A stretch of 64,000 nt of DNA from Bdellovibrionia bacterium (GTDB lineage: Bacteria; Bdellovibrionota; Bdellovibrionia; Bdellovibrionales; JAGQZY01): the NCBI GenBank assembly GCA_030424715.1, contig JAUHWH010000009.1, positions 1 through 64,000 of the forward strand. Direction: 5' to 3'. Under the pieces are notes generated by a model. The model did no database searches, was not told where the DNA came from, and was given only the letters and a program-made list of their open reading frames with translations. A program made the translations under genes and the position numbers. Numbering within the stretch: the first letter of the stretch is position 1; each line of letters starts with the position of its first letter. Positions 26,577 to 33,850 of this stretch are shown here, piece after piece.

Positions 26577-26582
26577 TATAAT
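26577..26582 (+). promoter_or_regulatory. Possible -10 box upstream of the DUF1844-htrA pair
   Basis: A perfect TATAAT lies 30 bases upstream of the DUF1844 start. A TTGACA at 26544-26549 is too far away (27 bases) to be its -35, but is 16 bases from an alternative -10, CATACT (26566-26571). Either pair could drive the DUF1844-htrA operon. Confidence 0.4.
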
Positions 26583-26612
26583 AACTAAAAACCTCTCATC
26601 TAGGAGATGACC

Positions 26613-26861
26613 TTGGAACAACAATTAGAAGCAAACTTCTCGACCCTTGTCTTATCTGTGGCCTCCTCTGCCGCTATGAGTTTAGGCATGGCGCCAGACC
26701 CCGCAACTGGTGAGACAGCCGTGGATAAAAAAATGGCACAATTCAACATCGATCTCCTCGAAGTGCTAAAAACCAAATCTGAGAACAATCGCAGCGCTGA
26801 AGAAGAGCAGCTGATCAACCAGCTCATCTCTGACTTAAAGATGAAGTTTGTGTCTTTATGA
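26613..26861 (+). CDS. DUF1844-family protein
   Basis: 82 residues from TTG 26613, chosen because AGGAG (26602-26606) is six bases upstream. The ATG at 26607 abuts AGGAG directly, though it remains possible. The sequence FSTLVLSVASSAAMSLG, then the Asp/Pro linker PDPATGETAVD and LAQFNIDLLEVLKTKSENNRSAEEEQLINQLISDLKMKF-type helices match the DUF1844 family of small alpha-helical proteins found in Deltaproteobacteria-like lineages. Function is unknown. It overlaps the htrA start by an ATGA, so the two are translationally coupled. Confidence 0.8.
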   Translation: MEQQLEANFSTLVLSVASSAAMSLGMAPDPATGETAVDKKMAQFNIDLLEVLKTKSENNRSAEEEQLINQLISDLKMKFVSL

Positions 26862-28324
26862 GAGCTTGGGTCTTTTTTCTTATTGTTGGCTTTCAATTTG
26901 TGGCCTCGGCAAGAGCTCCTATGGAGGACGCCAACTTGGCAGCCCCCCTACCGGCCAACATTTGGATCGAAATGTCTCGCATCACCCAACCGGGTGTGGT
27001 GGGTATTTTTCTCGATGTGAACATGAAGACGGCCCGCCTGAGAAGAGACCCCCTATTTGACTTTATCGAAGAATTTTTTGGACACGGCTTTGAATACGAA
27101 GACCCAAGATCGAAAGAAGAATCCACGCCCATCGGCACGGGATTTATCATCGACAAAGAAGGCCACATCGTCACCAACTACCATGTGGTCGAGGCCACGG
27201 AAGACCGTCGCCTGCAAACCAAGCTGCAAGTGCAAATCAACGGCGAAGGCAAATTGTTGGATGTCGAAGTCCTTGGTCGCGACAAACGCGGTGACCTTGC
27301 TCTATTAAAATTAAAAAAACCGCCCAAAACTATTTCTCCTTTGCAATTTGGAGACAGCAACCAGTTGAAAGTCGGAGAATATGTTGCCGCCTTTGGGAAC
27401 CCCTATGGTCACAGCAACTCTATGACCGTTGGCGTGGTTTCGGCAAAAGGACGGGCGATCAAAGAGATCAACCGCTTTCCCTTTATCCAAACCGACGCCA
27501 GTATCAATCCGGGCAACTCCGGCGGGCCTTTGCTAAACACCCAAGGCTACGTCATTGGCGTGAACACCGCTATTGATGCCAGAGCCCAAGGGATTGGCTT
27601 TGCTATCCCTTCAAACTATGTAAAGAAAATCGTCAACACCTTGAAGGCCGGAGGCACCATCAAACGAGGGTACCTCGGCATTGGCTTGGCCACCCTGCAC
27701 CCTCGAGTGGCTCTCTCCTATGGTATTAAAAAACGCGGCGTCGTCGTGGCACAGGTGGAGCCAGGCCAAGCCGCCGCTAAAGCAGGGCTGCAGGAGAACG
27801 ATATTATTTTTGAATTCGATGGAAAATCGATCTCCCATGCCGAAGACCTTGTCGCCCATGTTCAAGACACCGAGGTGGGCCGCACTGTAAAAGTGAAAGT
27901 GCTTCGCCCTACCGACAACGACTTCAAAGAGATGACTTTTCCCGTCACCCTGGGCGCCTATCCAGGGTCTGCTCGCGCCCAAAAGCCAATGGCGCCAAAA
28001 AGCTTTCCTAAACCATTAGATCCTAAATACGCCGGCCAGCCGGATCCTTTGAAATTAGGTTTCTCTGTGGTGGACAGCTCTTCGGGCGCCCGCCGCGCCT
28101 TAGACGTGCCCATCCGCTTTCCTTTTGGTCCGGTGGTCACACAAGTGACGCCAGACTCCCCCGCTTATCGCGGAGGCTTTCGCTCTGGACACATTATCCT
28201 GCAGGTGAACGGACAGGGAGCGAACTCGGCAAAAGAAGTGTTCGAGCTTTTGCGCCCTGGAGTGAATCGTTTTTGGATTCACACGTCTCGCGGTGAAAAG
28301 AAAATCTCGCTCAAGCCAGAATAA
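26858..28324 (+). CDS. HtrA/DegP-type serine protease with two PDZ domains
   Basis: 488 residues. A signal peptide (MRAWVFFLIVGFQFVASARA) is followed by a trypsin-like domain with the catalytic triad His109 (VTNYHVVE), Asp146 (RGDLALLKL) and Ser221 (NPGNSGGPLL). PDZ1 begins near residue 265 (IKRGYLGIGLA..VVVAQVEPGQAAAKAGLQENDIIFEFDG). A Pro/Lys linker and a second PDZ (VTQVTPDSPAYRGGFRSGHIILQVNG) end the protein. HtrA proteases degrade or refold misfolded proteins in the periplasm. The triad is complete, so it should be active. Translation is coupled to the DUF1844 gene through an overlapping ATGA. Confidence 0.95.
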   Translation: MRAWVFFLIVGFQFVASARAPMEDANLAAPLPANIWIEMSRITQPGVVGIFLDVNMKTARLRRDPLFDFIEEFFGHGFEYEDPRSKEESTPIGTGFIIDKEGHIVTNYHVVEATEDRRLQTKLQVQINGEGKLLDVEVLGRDKRGDLALLKLKKPPKTISPLQFGDSNQLKVGEYVAAFGNPYGHSNSMTVGVVSAKGRAIKEINRFPFIQTDASINPGNSGGPLLNTQGYVIGVNTAIDARAQGIGFAIPSNYVKKIVNTLKAGGTIKRGYLGIGLATLHPRVALSYGIKKRGVVVAQVEPGQAAAKAGLQENDIIFEFDGKSISHAEDLVAHVQDTEVGRTVKVKVLRPTDNDFKEMTFPVTLGAYPGSARAQKPMAPKSFPKPLDPKYAGQPDPLKLGFSVVDSSSGARRALDVPIRFPFGPVVTQVTPDSPAYRGGFRSGHIILQVNGQGANSAKEVFELLRPGVNRFWIHTSRGEKKISLKPE

Positions 28325-28437
28325 GCATTTTTTTCGTTTCGTATTGAGACAAACTCTCAACTTTAGTCTAGGTTTTTTAAGAATTCATGTAGAATGAGGT
28401 TTACGGTCAACACCAGAACGACACCAAGGAGACCTCA

Positions 28438-28743
28438 ATGAATATGGAACTCACCGAGATCAAGATATTCCCCGTCAATGAAGAAAGACTGAAAGCCTAC
28501 GTCACAATCACACTCAATGACTGCTTTGTTATCCGAGACCTGAAGATCATTCAGGGGCACACCGGCCTATTTGTGGCCATGCCGAGTAAAAAGCGCAAAG
28601 ACGGTCAGTTTCGCGATATTGCCCACCCCCTCAACCAAGACACCCGCGAAGAAGTGGAAAAACTGGTGTTCAAGGCCTATGAGGACGAACTCAAAGGGCT
28701 TGGTGACTCTTTGGGCGAGGTGTCTAAAAAACTCAATTCTTAA
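28438..28743 (+). CDS. spoVG: SpoVG-family RNA/DNA-binding regulator
   Basis: 101 residues from ATG 28438, with AAGGAG six bases upstream. It has the SpoVG pattern: [34 protein letters not shown], then [29 protein letters not shown], a highly conserved core. SpoVG proteins bind nucleic acids and regulate gene expression post-transcriptionally in Firmicutes, spirochaetes and Bdellovibrio-type bacteria; they are not limited to spore formers. The gene is monocistronic, between htrA (113-base gap) and an intrinsic terminator. A possible -10, TAGAAT, lies at 28390-28395. Confidence 0.93.
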   Translation: MNMELTEIKIFPVNEERLKAYVTITLNDCFVIRDLKIIQGHTGLFVAMPSKKRKDGQFRDIAHPLNQDTREEVEKLVFKAYEDELKGLGDSLGEVSKKLNS

Positions 28744-28808
28744 TTTTACTTTTGATACTTAATTGATTAAAAAAAATGCAATTCGGGGTCCCTGCTCCGG
28801 CTTTGGTT

Positions 28809-28840
28809 GCCTCTGAAACTTCAGAGGCGGCTATTTTTTA
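28809..28840 (+). terminator. Intrinsic terminator after spoVG
   Basis: GCCTCTGA (28809-28816) and TCAGAGGC (28821-28828) form an 8-bp stem with an AACT loop, followed shortly by six T residues (28834-28839). It lies 66 bases after the spoVG stop and before the tRNA. Confidence 0.85.
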
Positions 28841-28886
28841 CTTGATCCCCAACCCACTTCTCGATAATTTAGCGGCTCAAATTTAA

Positions 28887-28962
28887 TGGGGTATCGCCAA
28901 GTTGGTAAGGCACTAGATTTTGATTCTAGTATTCGCAGGTTCGAGTCCTGCTACCCCATCCA
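28887..28962 (+). tRNA. tRNA-Gln (anticodon TTG)
   Basis: A complete cloverleaf can be drawn. The acceptor stem pairs TGGGGTA (28887-28893) with TACCCCA (28952-28958). The anticodon arm is CTAGA-TTTTGAT-TCTAG, giving anticodon TTG (Gln, codon CAA). The T-arm is GCAGG-TTCGAGT-CCTGC. The CCA end is encoded (28960-28962). It has its own downstream hairpin terminator, and its 3' end borders the repeat-rich region, a common integration target. Confidence 0.95.
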
Positions 28963-28970
28963 TTTTATAA

Positions 28971-29002
28971 CCCAAACATTTGAAATGTTTGGGATTTTTT
29001 TT
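28971..29002 (+). terminator. Terminator after tRNA-Gln
   Basis: CCCAAACATTT and AAATGTTTGGG form a near-perfect stem (28971-28993), followed by eight T residues. A second, weaker hairpin (CCCAAAATT/AATTTGGG) follows directly. Confidence 0.85.
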
Positions 29003-29073
29003 GCCCAAAATTCAAAATTTGGGTTTTGCGAAACTCTGGCGGAACTTTCGCGGAACTTTTAAAAAAAAAGGAT

Positions 29074-29093
29074 GGGTCAAATTTGACCCGACC
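29074..29093. promoter_or_regulatory. Perfect 16-bp palindrome, operator-like (copy 1)
   Basis: GGGTCAAATTTGACCC is a perfect dyad, followed by GACC. It has a second related copy at 29161-29180. The form suits a dimeric helix-turn-helix repressor site. No linked regulator is seen. Confidence 0.5.
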
Positions 29094-29160
29094 ATGATTT
29101 TTTGAGTTCCGCAAAAAGTTCCGCATCAACAATTTTAATTACTTATGCAAGAAATTGGAC

Positions 29161-29180
29161 GAGTCATTTTTGACTCGACC
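29161..29180. promoter_or_regulatory. Imperfect palindrome, operator-like (copy 2)
   Basis: GAGTCATTTTTGACTC followed by GACC, 87 bases after copy 1. The outer arms have changed in a compensatory way (GGG..CCC in copy 1, GAG..CTC here), so the symmetry is preserved. Confidence 0.5.
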
Positions 29181-29213
29181 GTTTTGAAATTTCATCGATT
29201 TTAAGAGGTAAAG

Positions 29214-29384
29214 TTGAGTAAAAGTCTTTCAAAGAATAAAAATGAAGTTAAAAACTTTGACTTCTTAAGTTCAGCTCAAACAAAAGCGCAGTACACACGA
29301 AACGGTCGCGTCTCCCGGACCCATCCATTTTTAGATTTTTGCAGTTCTAAAGAGGCTTGCGGAACTTTCCAAATAAACAACTGA
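29214..29384 (+). CDS. Possible 56-residue ORF in the tRNA-adjacent region
   Basis: The frame starts at TTG 29214 with AAGAGG upstream and reads LSKSLSKNKNEVKNFDFLSS and on to a Cys-containing end, stopping at TGA 29382-29384. The composition is Lys/Asn/Ser-rich, in keeping with the AT-rich region. It spans one GCGGAACTTT repeat and a CCCATCCATTTTT match to the tRNA 3' flank. No family was recognised, and it may be only an open stretch in a decayed element. Confidence 0.25.
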   Translation: MSKSLSKNKNEVKNFDFLSSAQTKAQYTRNGRVSRTHPFLDFCSSKEACGTFQINN

Positions 29385-29391
29385 CCCAACA

Positions 29392-29565
29392 GTGGCTCTC
29401 AATTCTCAAAGGTGGTTCGTGACAGTTTATAGGTGCTCAAATAAGATTGTTAATGACTTTGAAAAAGGAGAGGAGTTGTGGAGCCACGTTGGTTTTTATG
29501 CAAAATGTACTTTAGAACAAGTTCATTTTATGTCTCAAAAAACCGATAAAATTCTAGAGTTATGA
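29392..29565 (+). CDS. 57-residue protein coupled to the subtilase fragment
   Basis: The frame begins at GTG 29392 (alternative GTG 29419) and ends in an ATGA overlap with the subtilase-like ORF at 29562. The sequence contains QRWFVTVYRCSNKIVNDF, GEELWSHVGFYAKC and EQVHFMSQKTDKILEL, which has a balanced protein-like composition. The overlap suggests the two were translated together. A small partner such as an inhibitor or propeptide-like chaperone of the protease is possible, but this is inference. No family was recognised and no strong ribosome binding site is present. Confidence 0.4.
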   Translation: MALNSQRWFVTVYRCSNKIVNDFEKGEELWSHVGFYAKCTLEQVHFMSQKTDKILEL

Positions 29566-30125
29566 AATCAGTAATTATTTTATCCTTTTTATCAACCCTC
29601 CCCTCCTGCACATGGCACAAAGGTCCTATTCGCGACCGTAAACTTGCTTCTGAAGTTACTCAAACTGATAACACTCAGTTTTTTAACAACAACTGTTCTA
29701 AGTATGACTCAGGTCTAGTTCAAGGCCTAACAGATAAGTGGTCAATGGAGTACGTTGGAGCAGATTTAGCAAAAGAATTAATGCAACAAAATGGCGTTTC
29801 AAAAAAAATCCCAATAGGAGTCATGGATACTCCACTACCTAAAGGTTATAGATATTTCTCTGACGATCACCTTAGAATCACCAAACTCATAGATAGTAAA
29901 TACGACTCTTGCGATAGTTCTCATGGGACATGCGTCTCTAACCTCATAGTAGATTCTGAGATTGGTTATGGTAAAAATTTGGAAATTTCCGCTGGAATTG
30001 ATTACAACTCTATACCTGAGTTTTTAAAAGAACTACCTGATCTAAAAAGAAATGGAACTGCACCTTGGGTAATTAATAACTCTTGGGGGGCGGTACCCCC
30101 AATTCTTCGACGGGGGCAATCTTGA
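29562..30125 (+). pseudogene. Truncated subtilisin-like (S8) protease
   Basis: 187 codons. The N-terminus MKSVIILSFLSTLPSC resembles a lipoprotein signal. The catalytic Asp region (IPIGVMDTPLP) and His region (DSSHGTCVSNLI) of an S8 subtilase are recognisable, followed by PWVINNSWG. The serine region (GTSxAxP) is missing. After a run of six G at the NNSWG site the frame reads into a stop, whereas one G fewer would continue as GRYPQFFDGGNLEEPYFIYN. Even that frame soon meets the terminator of the opposing gene. The gene is therefore frameshifted and truncated, and cannot make an active protease. The low-GC, Asn/Lys-rich coding style differs from its neighbours, suggesting foreign origin. Confidence 0.65.
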
Positions 30126-30151
30126 GGAACCCTATTTTATCTATAACTGTG

Positions 30152-30180
30152 AAAAAGGCATCAATCAGCGGATTGATGCC
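30152..30180 (-). terminator. Intrinsic terminator of the 30198-30839 gene
   Basis: On the minus strand GGCATCAATC and GATTGATGCC form a perfect 10-bp stem with a CGCT loop, followed by TTTTT. It lies 17 bases after the stop of the minus-strand gene. Confidence 0.9.
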
Positions 30181-30197
30181 CTCAGTGTTCTTGAATT

Positions 30198-30839
30198 CTA
30201 TTGGCAGACTTTAAAATCATGGGTCTCGACGTATCCCATTGGTGATGTTAACGAGTATTCCTGCCGGATGCTCTGTTTGGCTTTAAGCCGGTTGAACTCC
30301 AAATCATCGGCCTGAACATCCATAATTGTCATGTCAAACTTGAATACATAACCAGAAACGCATTGCCGGCGGAAATCACCATTTTCGCCATGCTTTACCA
30401 AAGCCACCTTGTCTAGAGTTTCTAGCCGAAAGTTATCAAATACAACTGTGATCTCATGAGGCTTTTTGAGGTTAATATTGCGATTGTAGTATTCCCAAAC
30501 TTTAGATTCAGCGGGAATCCCACCCTTGTAACCAAAAAGCTTTTCAGCGAAGCTCGTGTCAAAAAATAATTCCAGAGCCGTCGGCTCGATAGAAATGATG
30601 GGGTTATCGATCGACAACAAAGTGTCTATTATTGCCTCTCTGAGCTCAGATAGACCCTCTGGCATGGCTCTCTTCAAAGTCAGAATGGGCGCGCGATCAG
30701 GACCTAATGACGGGAAGAACCTGAAATCAGCGGCTGGTAGACTGACTCTTTCTTGTATTTTTAAATCCAATGAAACAACGTCCTGAGCCTGGCTCCAGAC
30801 GCTGGTCAGTAGTAATAGAATCATTGATAAACTCTTCAT
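30198..30839 (-). CDS. Exported protein of unknown function
   Basis: 213 residues, with a signal peptide MKSLSMILLLLTSVWSQAQ. The start has an excellent AAAGGAGG six bases upstream. The mature protein is mixed alpha/beta with few cysteines (RRQCVSGYVF, FKVCQ at the C-terminus), which may form one disulfide. No family was recognised. It is monocistronic, with its own terminator directly downstream, and its 3' end abuts the broken subtilase region. Export to the periplasm or beyond is the only property that can be supported. Confidence 0.7.
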   Translation of the reverse strand: MKSLSMILLLLTSVWSQAQDVVSLDLKIQERVSLPAADFRFFPSLGPDRAPILTLKRAMPEGLSELREAIIDTLLSIDNPIISIEPTALELFFDTSFAEKLFGYKGGIPAESKVWEYYNRNINLKKPHEITVVFDNFRLETLDKVALVKHGENGDFRRQCVSGYVFKFDMTIMDVQADDLEFNRLKAKQSIRQEYSLTSPMGYVETHDFKVCQ

Positions 30840-31077
30840 AAAAATCCTCCTTTAGGTAAATTCTGCTTCATCATCTGTGCCGTGGTGAGAACTTTGCTTC
30901 ATTTCGCGATCATTCGCAACAGAAGTCGTTTACAATAAAGGGGAATACTGTCAGGCTTTCCACTGGGCAAAATGGCCCCACTTCTCTAATATGACCAAAA
31001 CACTAAGGATTTTGCCCTGCTTGTCTGACAGGCCTATTTCAGAATCTCGGTGTTTAAGAAACTGAAGGAGAACTCTT

Positions 31078-31998
31078 ATGAAAGAAAAACAACTATTTCG
31101 AATCTTTACCGTTTGTTTTGTGCTTTCCTTGCCGATGGTTTCCATGGGCACTACCCAGGAAAGAACACAGGACTACGAGAACTGTCGAGCGATGCAAGAG
31201 CCATCGGTTGATTGTATAAAATTGTTGTTCCAACCCTTAAAAAAGTTCAAAACTTTCTCAACCGCCAGAGCTTCTCGATCTTACAAAGAAAATGGATTTT
31301 ATATCGCTAAAGATTTTAAAATGACCGCTATCCATGTTCTTGAAGGGAATAGCGCGTTTCCCTCACGATGCTTTTATGACCGTTTTCAGTTTTTCAATGA
31401 GTTAACGTCTACTCCTGGATGTGGCGAAGTCCTTTTTATTGGCGGGGACTCGGTGACGAAGGAATGTGTGGAAAATGGTATTCCCATGTCTGGTTGTGCT
31501 GATTTAGTCGATCTCGACCACAGCTTTGACGTGGCTTTAAGTTTTAACCCTACCGCTCTTGACGAGGCCAAGGATGATAACTTTTTACAAATTTCAAAAG
31601 AAAGCCCCAAAGTTGGAGACCGAGTGTACACGGTGGGTGACCCCATATTTTTATGGTTAAGCGACCAAGACCGAGATGAACTACAAAGACATTGGGCTCC
31701 CAATGGTACATACGGCGATATTTTCCCACTGGTTTCTGAAGGAGAAATCACCACGATTACCTCTCGCTCCATAGTCTCAACGGCCCCCGTTTTTAAAGGG
31801 AACTCGGGAGGCCCACTACTCAACCAGAAAGGTGAAGTTGTTGGAATCTTATATAGTAAGACCTCTCATAATCAAGTAACGCAAAACACGGACGAGGGTG
31901 CCATATCTGTCAATCTTTCTCCCAGCTTTGATTTTTTTAGGCAGCTGCAAGAGTCGATCCGCAGAGCCAAGCAAATCTCTCAAGGTGATGATTTATAA
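31078..31998 (+). CDS. Exported trypsin-like serine protease
   Basis: 306 residues with AAGGAG upstream of the ATG. The signal peptide spans residues 1-24 (ends SLPMVSMG). The trypsin-like triad is visible as His86 (MTAIHVLEG), Asp151 (DHSFDVALSF) and Ser243 (FKGNSGGPLLNQKGEVVGI), in the order and spacing of the S1/HtrA-like fold. Five or six cysteines between residues 36 and 140 suggest disulfides. It lacks PDZ domains, unlike the HtrA protein at 26858. It is likely secreted to degrade extracellular or prey protein, although that target is inference. It is monocistronic. Confidence 0.85.
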   Translation: MKEKQLFRIFTVCFVLSLPMVSMGTTQERTQDYENCRAMQEPSVDCIKLLFQPLKKFKTFSTARASRSYKENGFYIAKDFKMTAIHVLEGNSAFPSRCFYDRFQFFNELTSTPGCGEVLFIGGDSVTKECVENGIPMSGCADLVDLDHSFDVALSFNPTALDEAKDDNFLQISKESPKVGDRVYTVGDPIFLWLSDQDRDELQRHWAPNGTYGDIFPLVSEGEITTITSRSIVSTAPVFKGNSGGPLLNQKGEVVGILYSKTSHNQVTQNTDEGAISVNLSPSFDFFRQLQESIRRAKQISQGDDL

Positions 31999-32212
31999 TC
32001 ATCTTTGAGATTCTATCGGATCGATGGTTCTCTGCAGTGCTTCTGGCTTCTTGAGAGAACAACCTCTCTGGCAACAGCAGCGTTACTTTAACACTGAACA
32101 AAGGAGTCAGGTGATGGCTTGTGGTGAAACTTCTGCAAACTTACCAGCAGTCGGGGTTGTCGGGTATTGTGTCTGATGTGGTGGAACTAAGGGAGTGGCA
32201 AAGGCTAGCTAT

Positions 32213-32250
32213 GCGGGCTTTGGGGAGGAGCCCCTCCCCCTTTTGCCCGC
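32213..32250 (+). terminator. Two-tier hairpin between convergent genes
   Basis: An outer stem GCGGGC (32213-32218)/GCCCGC (32245-32250) encloses an inner stem GGGGAGG (32222-32228)/CCTCCCC (32233-32239) with an AGCC loop. The inner stem is followed by CTTTT. It lies between the 31078 protease and the convergent 32283 gene and probably ends transcripts, although the T-tract is short. Confidence 0.5.
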
Positions 32251-32282
32251 GATGATAGAGACTCAGAAGAATGCAACAGAAA

Positions 32283-32804
32283 TTAATTCCACTGATTGCA
32301 GCTCATACCCATAATCAGTGGGGCTCTGCCGCCTTTGATGTGCACTGCCATGCTCAGCGGTTCTCCGAGGTCATTGCTTTTGAAGACTAGAGACACCGGT
32401 TTGTTGAGCTTCTCTGCCTCTGGGCTTTTCACGATGAGGTGGTTCGCAATCCCAACACTGGTGTTTGCAAATCCTTGGTAAATGGCTCCAAAAGCCTTCA
32501 CAGTATACTGGTCATTTCGAACAATGTTCTTGTTAATGGACATAAGCTCGCCATCCTCTAGCTCGCATAAATACTGCTCAACAAGCCACCCAAACAGATG
32601 CCCAGTATAAAACACGTGGGCCTCGGGGTCATTTTCAGACAGTAAGCAAAGGTCATTCTTGCCGTTACCCGAATCAACCCATCCATCGGAATGGACAACA
32701 CTACACACTAATTGGGCCGGGTCGACATGGGGTATGCTGAGAGCCTCAACACTCACAACCCCCGATAACACCATCAATCCGATCACCTTTACAAACATAT
32801 TCAT
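32283..32804 (-). CDS. Exported protein of unknown function
   Basis: 173 residues from ATG 32804, with AAGGGGG five bases upstream. A signal peptide (MNMFVKVIGLMVLSGVVSVEA) precedes a small domain with cysteines at about 34, 53, 80 and 169, consistent with disulfides in the periplasm. The C-terminal half reads as beta strands (LVFKSNDLGEPLSMAVHI). No family was recognised. It is divergent from the LysR gene (100 bases), so that regulator may control it, in the usual LysR arrangement; this is inference. Confidence 0.7.
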   Translation of the reverse strand: MNMFVKVIGLMVLSGVVSVEALSIPHVDPAQLVCSVVHSDGWVDSGNGKNDLCLLSENDPEAHVFYTGHLFGWLVEQYLCELEDGELMSINKNIVRNDQYTVKAFGAIYQGFANTSVGIANHLIVKSPEAEKLNKPVSLVFKSNDLGEPLSMAVHIKGGRAPLIMGMSCNQWN

Positions 32805-32904
32805 TCTAACCCCCTTGCTTGGTTTACTTTCTACACAAAGACAAATACCAATCCCTTAGGTATGTGTAAAATTGATTGATTTAATGGTATGATCGATTTA
32901 ATAG

Positions 32905-33762
32905 ATGACTATGGATCTATCAACAATACAACTCAGAGCCTTTTATCAGCTCTCACAAGATAGAAATTTCACCAAAGCGGCTGAGACCCTAGCCATCACA
33001 CAATCGGCCTTCTCTCACCGTATTATGGGTTTAGAAAAAGAGTTAGAAACTACACTGTTCTCTAGAGAAAAAGGCAATATCCAGTTAACCGAAGCCGGTG
33101 AAAGCCTGTTGCGGTACTGTGAGAAAGTCTACCGACTGCAGGATGAAGTCCTAGAGACTCTCTACGATAGCAGCTCGAAAGATCTGGTCGGCACCGTCAG
33201 AATCGGTGGGTTTTCATCGATCAATCGCTCGTGCGTCCTACCGGCTTTGGCCCCACTGCTGAGAGAAAATCCTCGACTGTCGCTCACCATTCACTCTGTG
33301 GAACTCGACGAGTTGCTCGACTTGATGAAGGCCTCGAAAGTAGACTTTGTGATAAGTAATAGGCCGTCTCCTCATAATGGCATTCATGGAGAATTTCTGG
33401 GGTACGAAGAGAATGTGCTCGTTGAATCGAAAAAACACAAATTCAATGGGCACTATCTTGACCATGATTCACGGGACGTCACCACTAGCTCGTACTTTAA
33501 ACTCAAGCCAGAGCTCGATAAGAAGGTAAAAAGAAGATACCTTGATGATGTCTATGGTCTGATCGAGGGTGTTAAGCTCGGCTTGGGCAGAGCCGTTCTC
33601 CCGCTCCACCTAATCGCCAACGAGAGGGACCTTAAGGTTTTGTATCCTAAAACCAAAATGCGGGTTCCGCTGTATCTGCTCTATTACCAAAACAGCTACC
33701 ACACCAAAGTTGAAAAAGCCGTTATTACAGTCATCACGGAACACTTCCAAAAAATGTTCTAA
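32905..33762 (+). CDS. LysR-family transcriptional regulator
   Basis: 285 residues. The winged helix-turn-helix is at residues 6-65 (LRAFYQLSQDRNFTKAAETLAITQSAFSHRIMGLEKELETTLFSR), the typical LysR opening. A linker helix leads into a periplasmic-binding-protein-like effector domain beginning GTVRIGGFSSINRSCVLPALAPLL. The effector cannot be predicted. It faces the exported protein at 32283-32804 across a 100-base divergent region, and the ADH/ALDH pair lies downstream on the opposite strand; either could be a target. The start may be ATG 32905 or 32911. Confidence 0.92.
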   Translation: MTMDLSTIQLRAFYQLSQDRNFTKAAETLAITQSAFSHRIMGLEKELETTLFSREKGNIQLTEAGESLLRYCEKVYRLQDEVLETLYDSSSKDLVGTVRIGGFSSINRSCVLPALAPLLRENPRLSLTIHSVELDELLDLMKASKVDFVISNRPSPHNGIHGEFLGYEENVLVESKKHKFNGHYLDHDSRDVTTSSYFKLKPELDKKVKRRYLDDVYGLIEGVKLGLGRAVLPLHLIANERDLKVLYPKTKMRVPLYLLYYQNSYHTKVEKAVITVITEHFQKMF

Positions 33763-33850
33763 CCCGCTCGAACGAACCAGGACTCTTTTTGAGCTAAAAT
33801 AAGGGAGCCTGATCCCGAGCTGTTTTTAGCTCTTGAACGAATTTTAATCA

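Larger units (their letters stand above)
29039..29368. repeat. Five copies of GCGGAACT, direct and inverted
   Basis: The ten-mer GCGGAACTTT occurs at 29039-29048, 29050-29059 and 29359-29368. Inverted copies of the eight-base core occur at 29105-29112 and 29115-29124 (AGTTCCGC). The clustering next to a tRNA 3' end resembles arm-type binding sites of a tyrosine integrase or a small replication/iteron region. No integrase gene is present in the window, so this would be a remnant. Confidence 0.6.

Noticed and set aside
26544-26582. TTGACA and TATAAT as one promoter upstream of the DUF1844 gene
   Set aside because: The spacing is 27 bases, too long for a sigma70 promoter; each may belong to a different promoter.
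28368-28372. CTAGG upstream of spoVG, also seen before the riboswitch RNA (12600-12604), as a shared -35 type element
   Set aside because: The distances to the -10 boxes differ (17 and 19 bases) and two instances are too few to support a motif.
29330-29341. CCCATCCATTTT match to the tRNA flank as a definite attachment site
   Set aside because: Only 12 bases match and it does not rebuild the tRNA 3' end, so it is kept only as supporting evidence for a scar.
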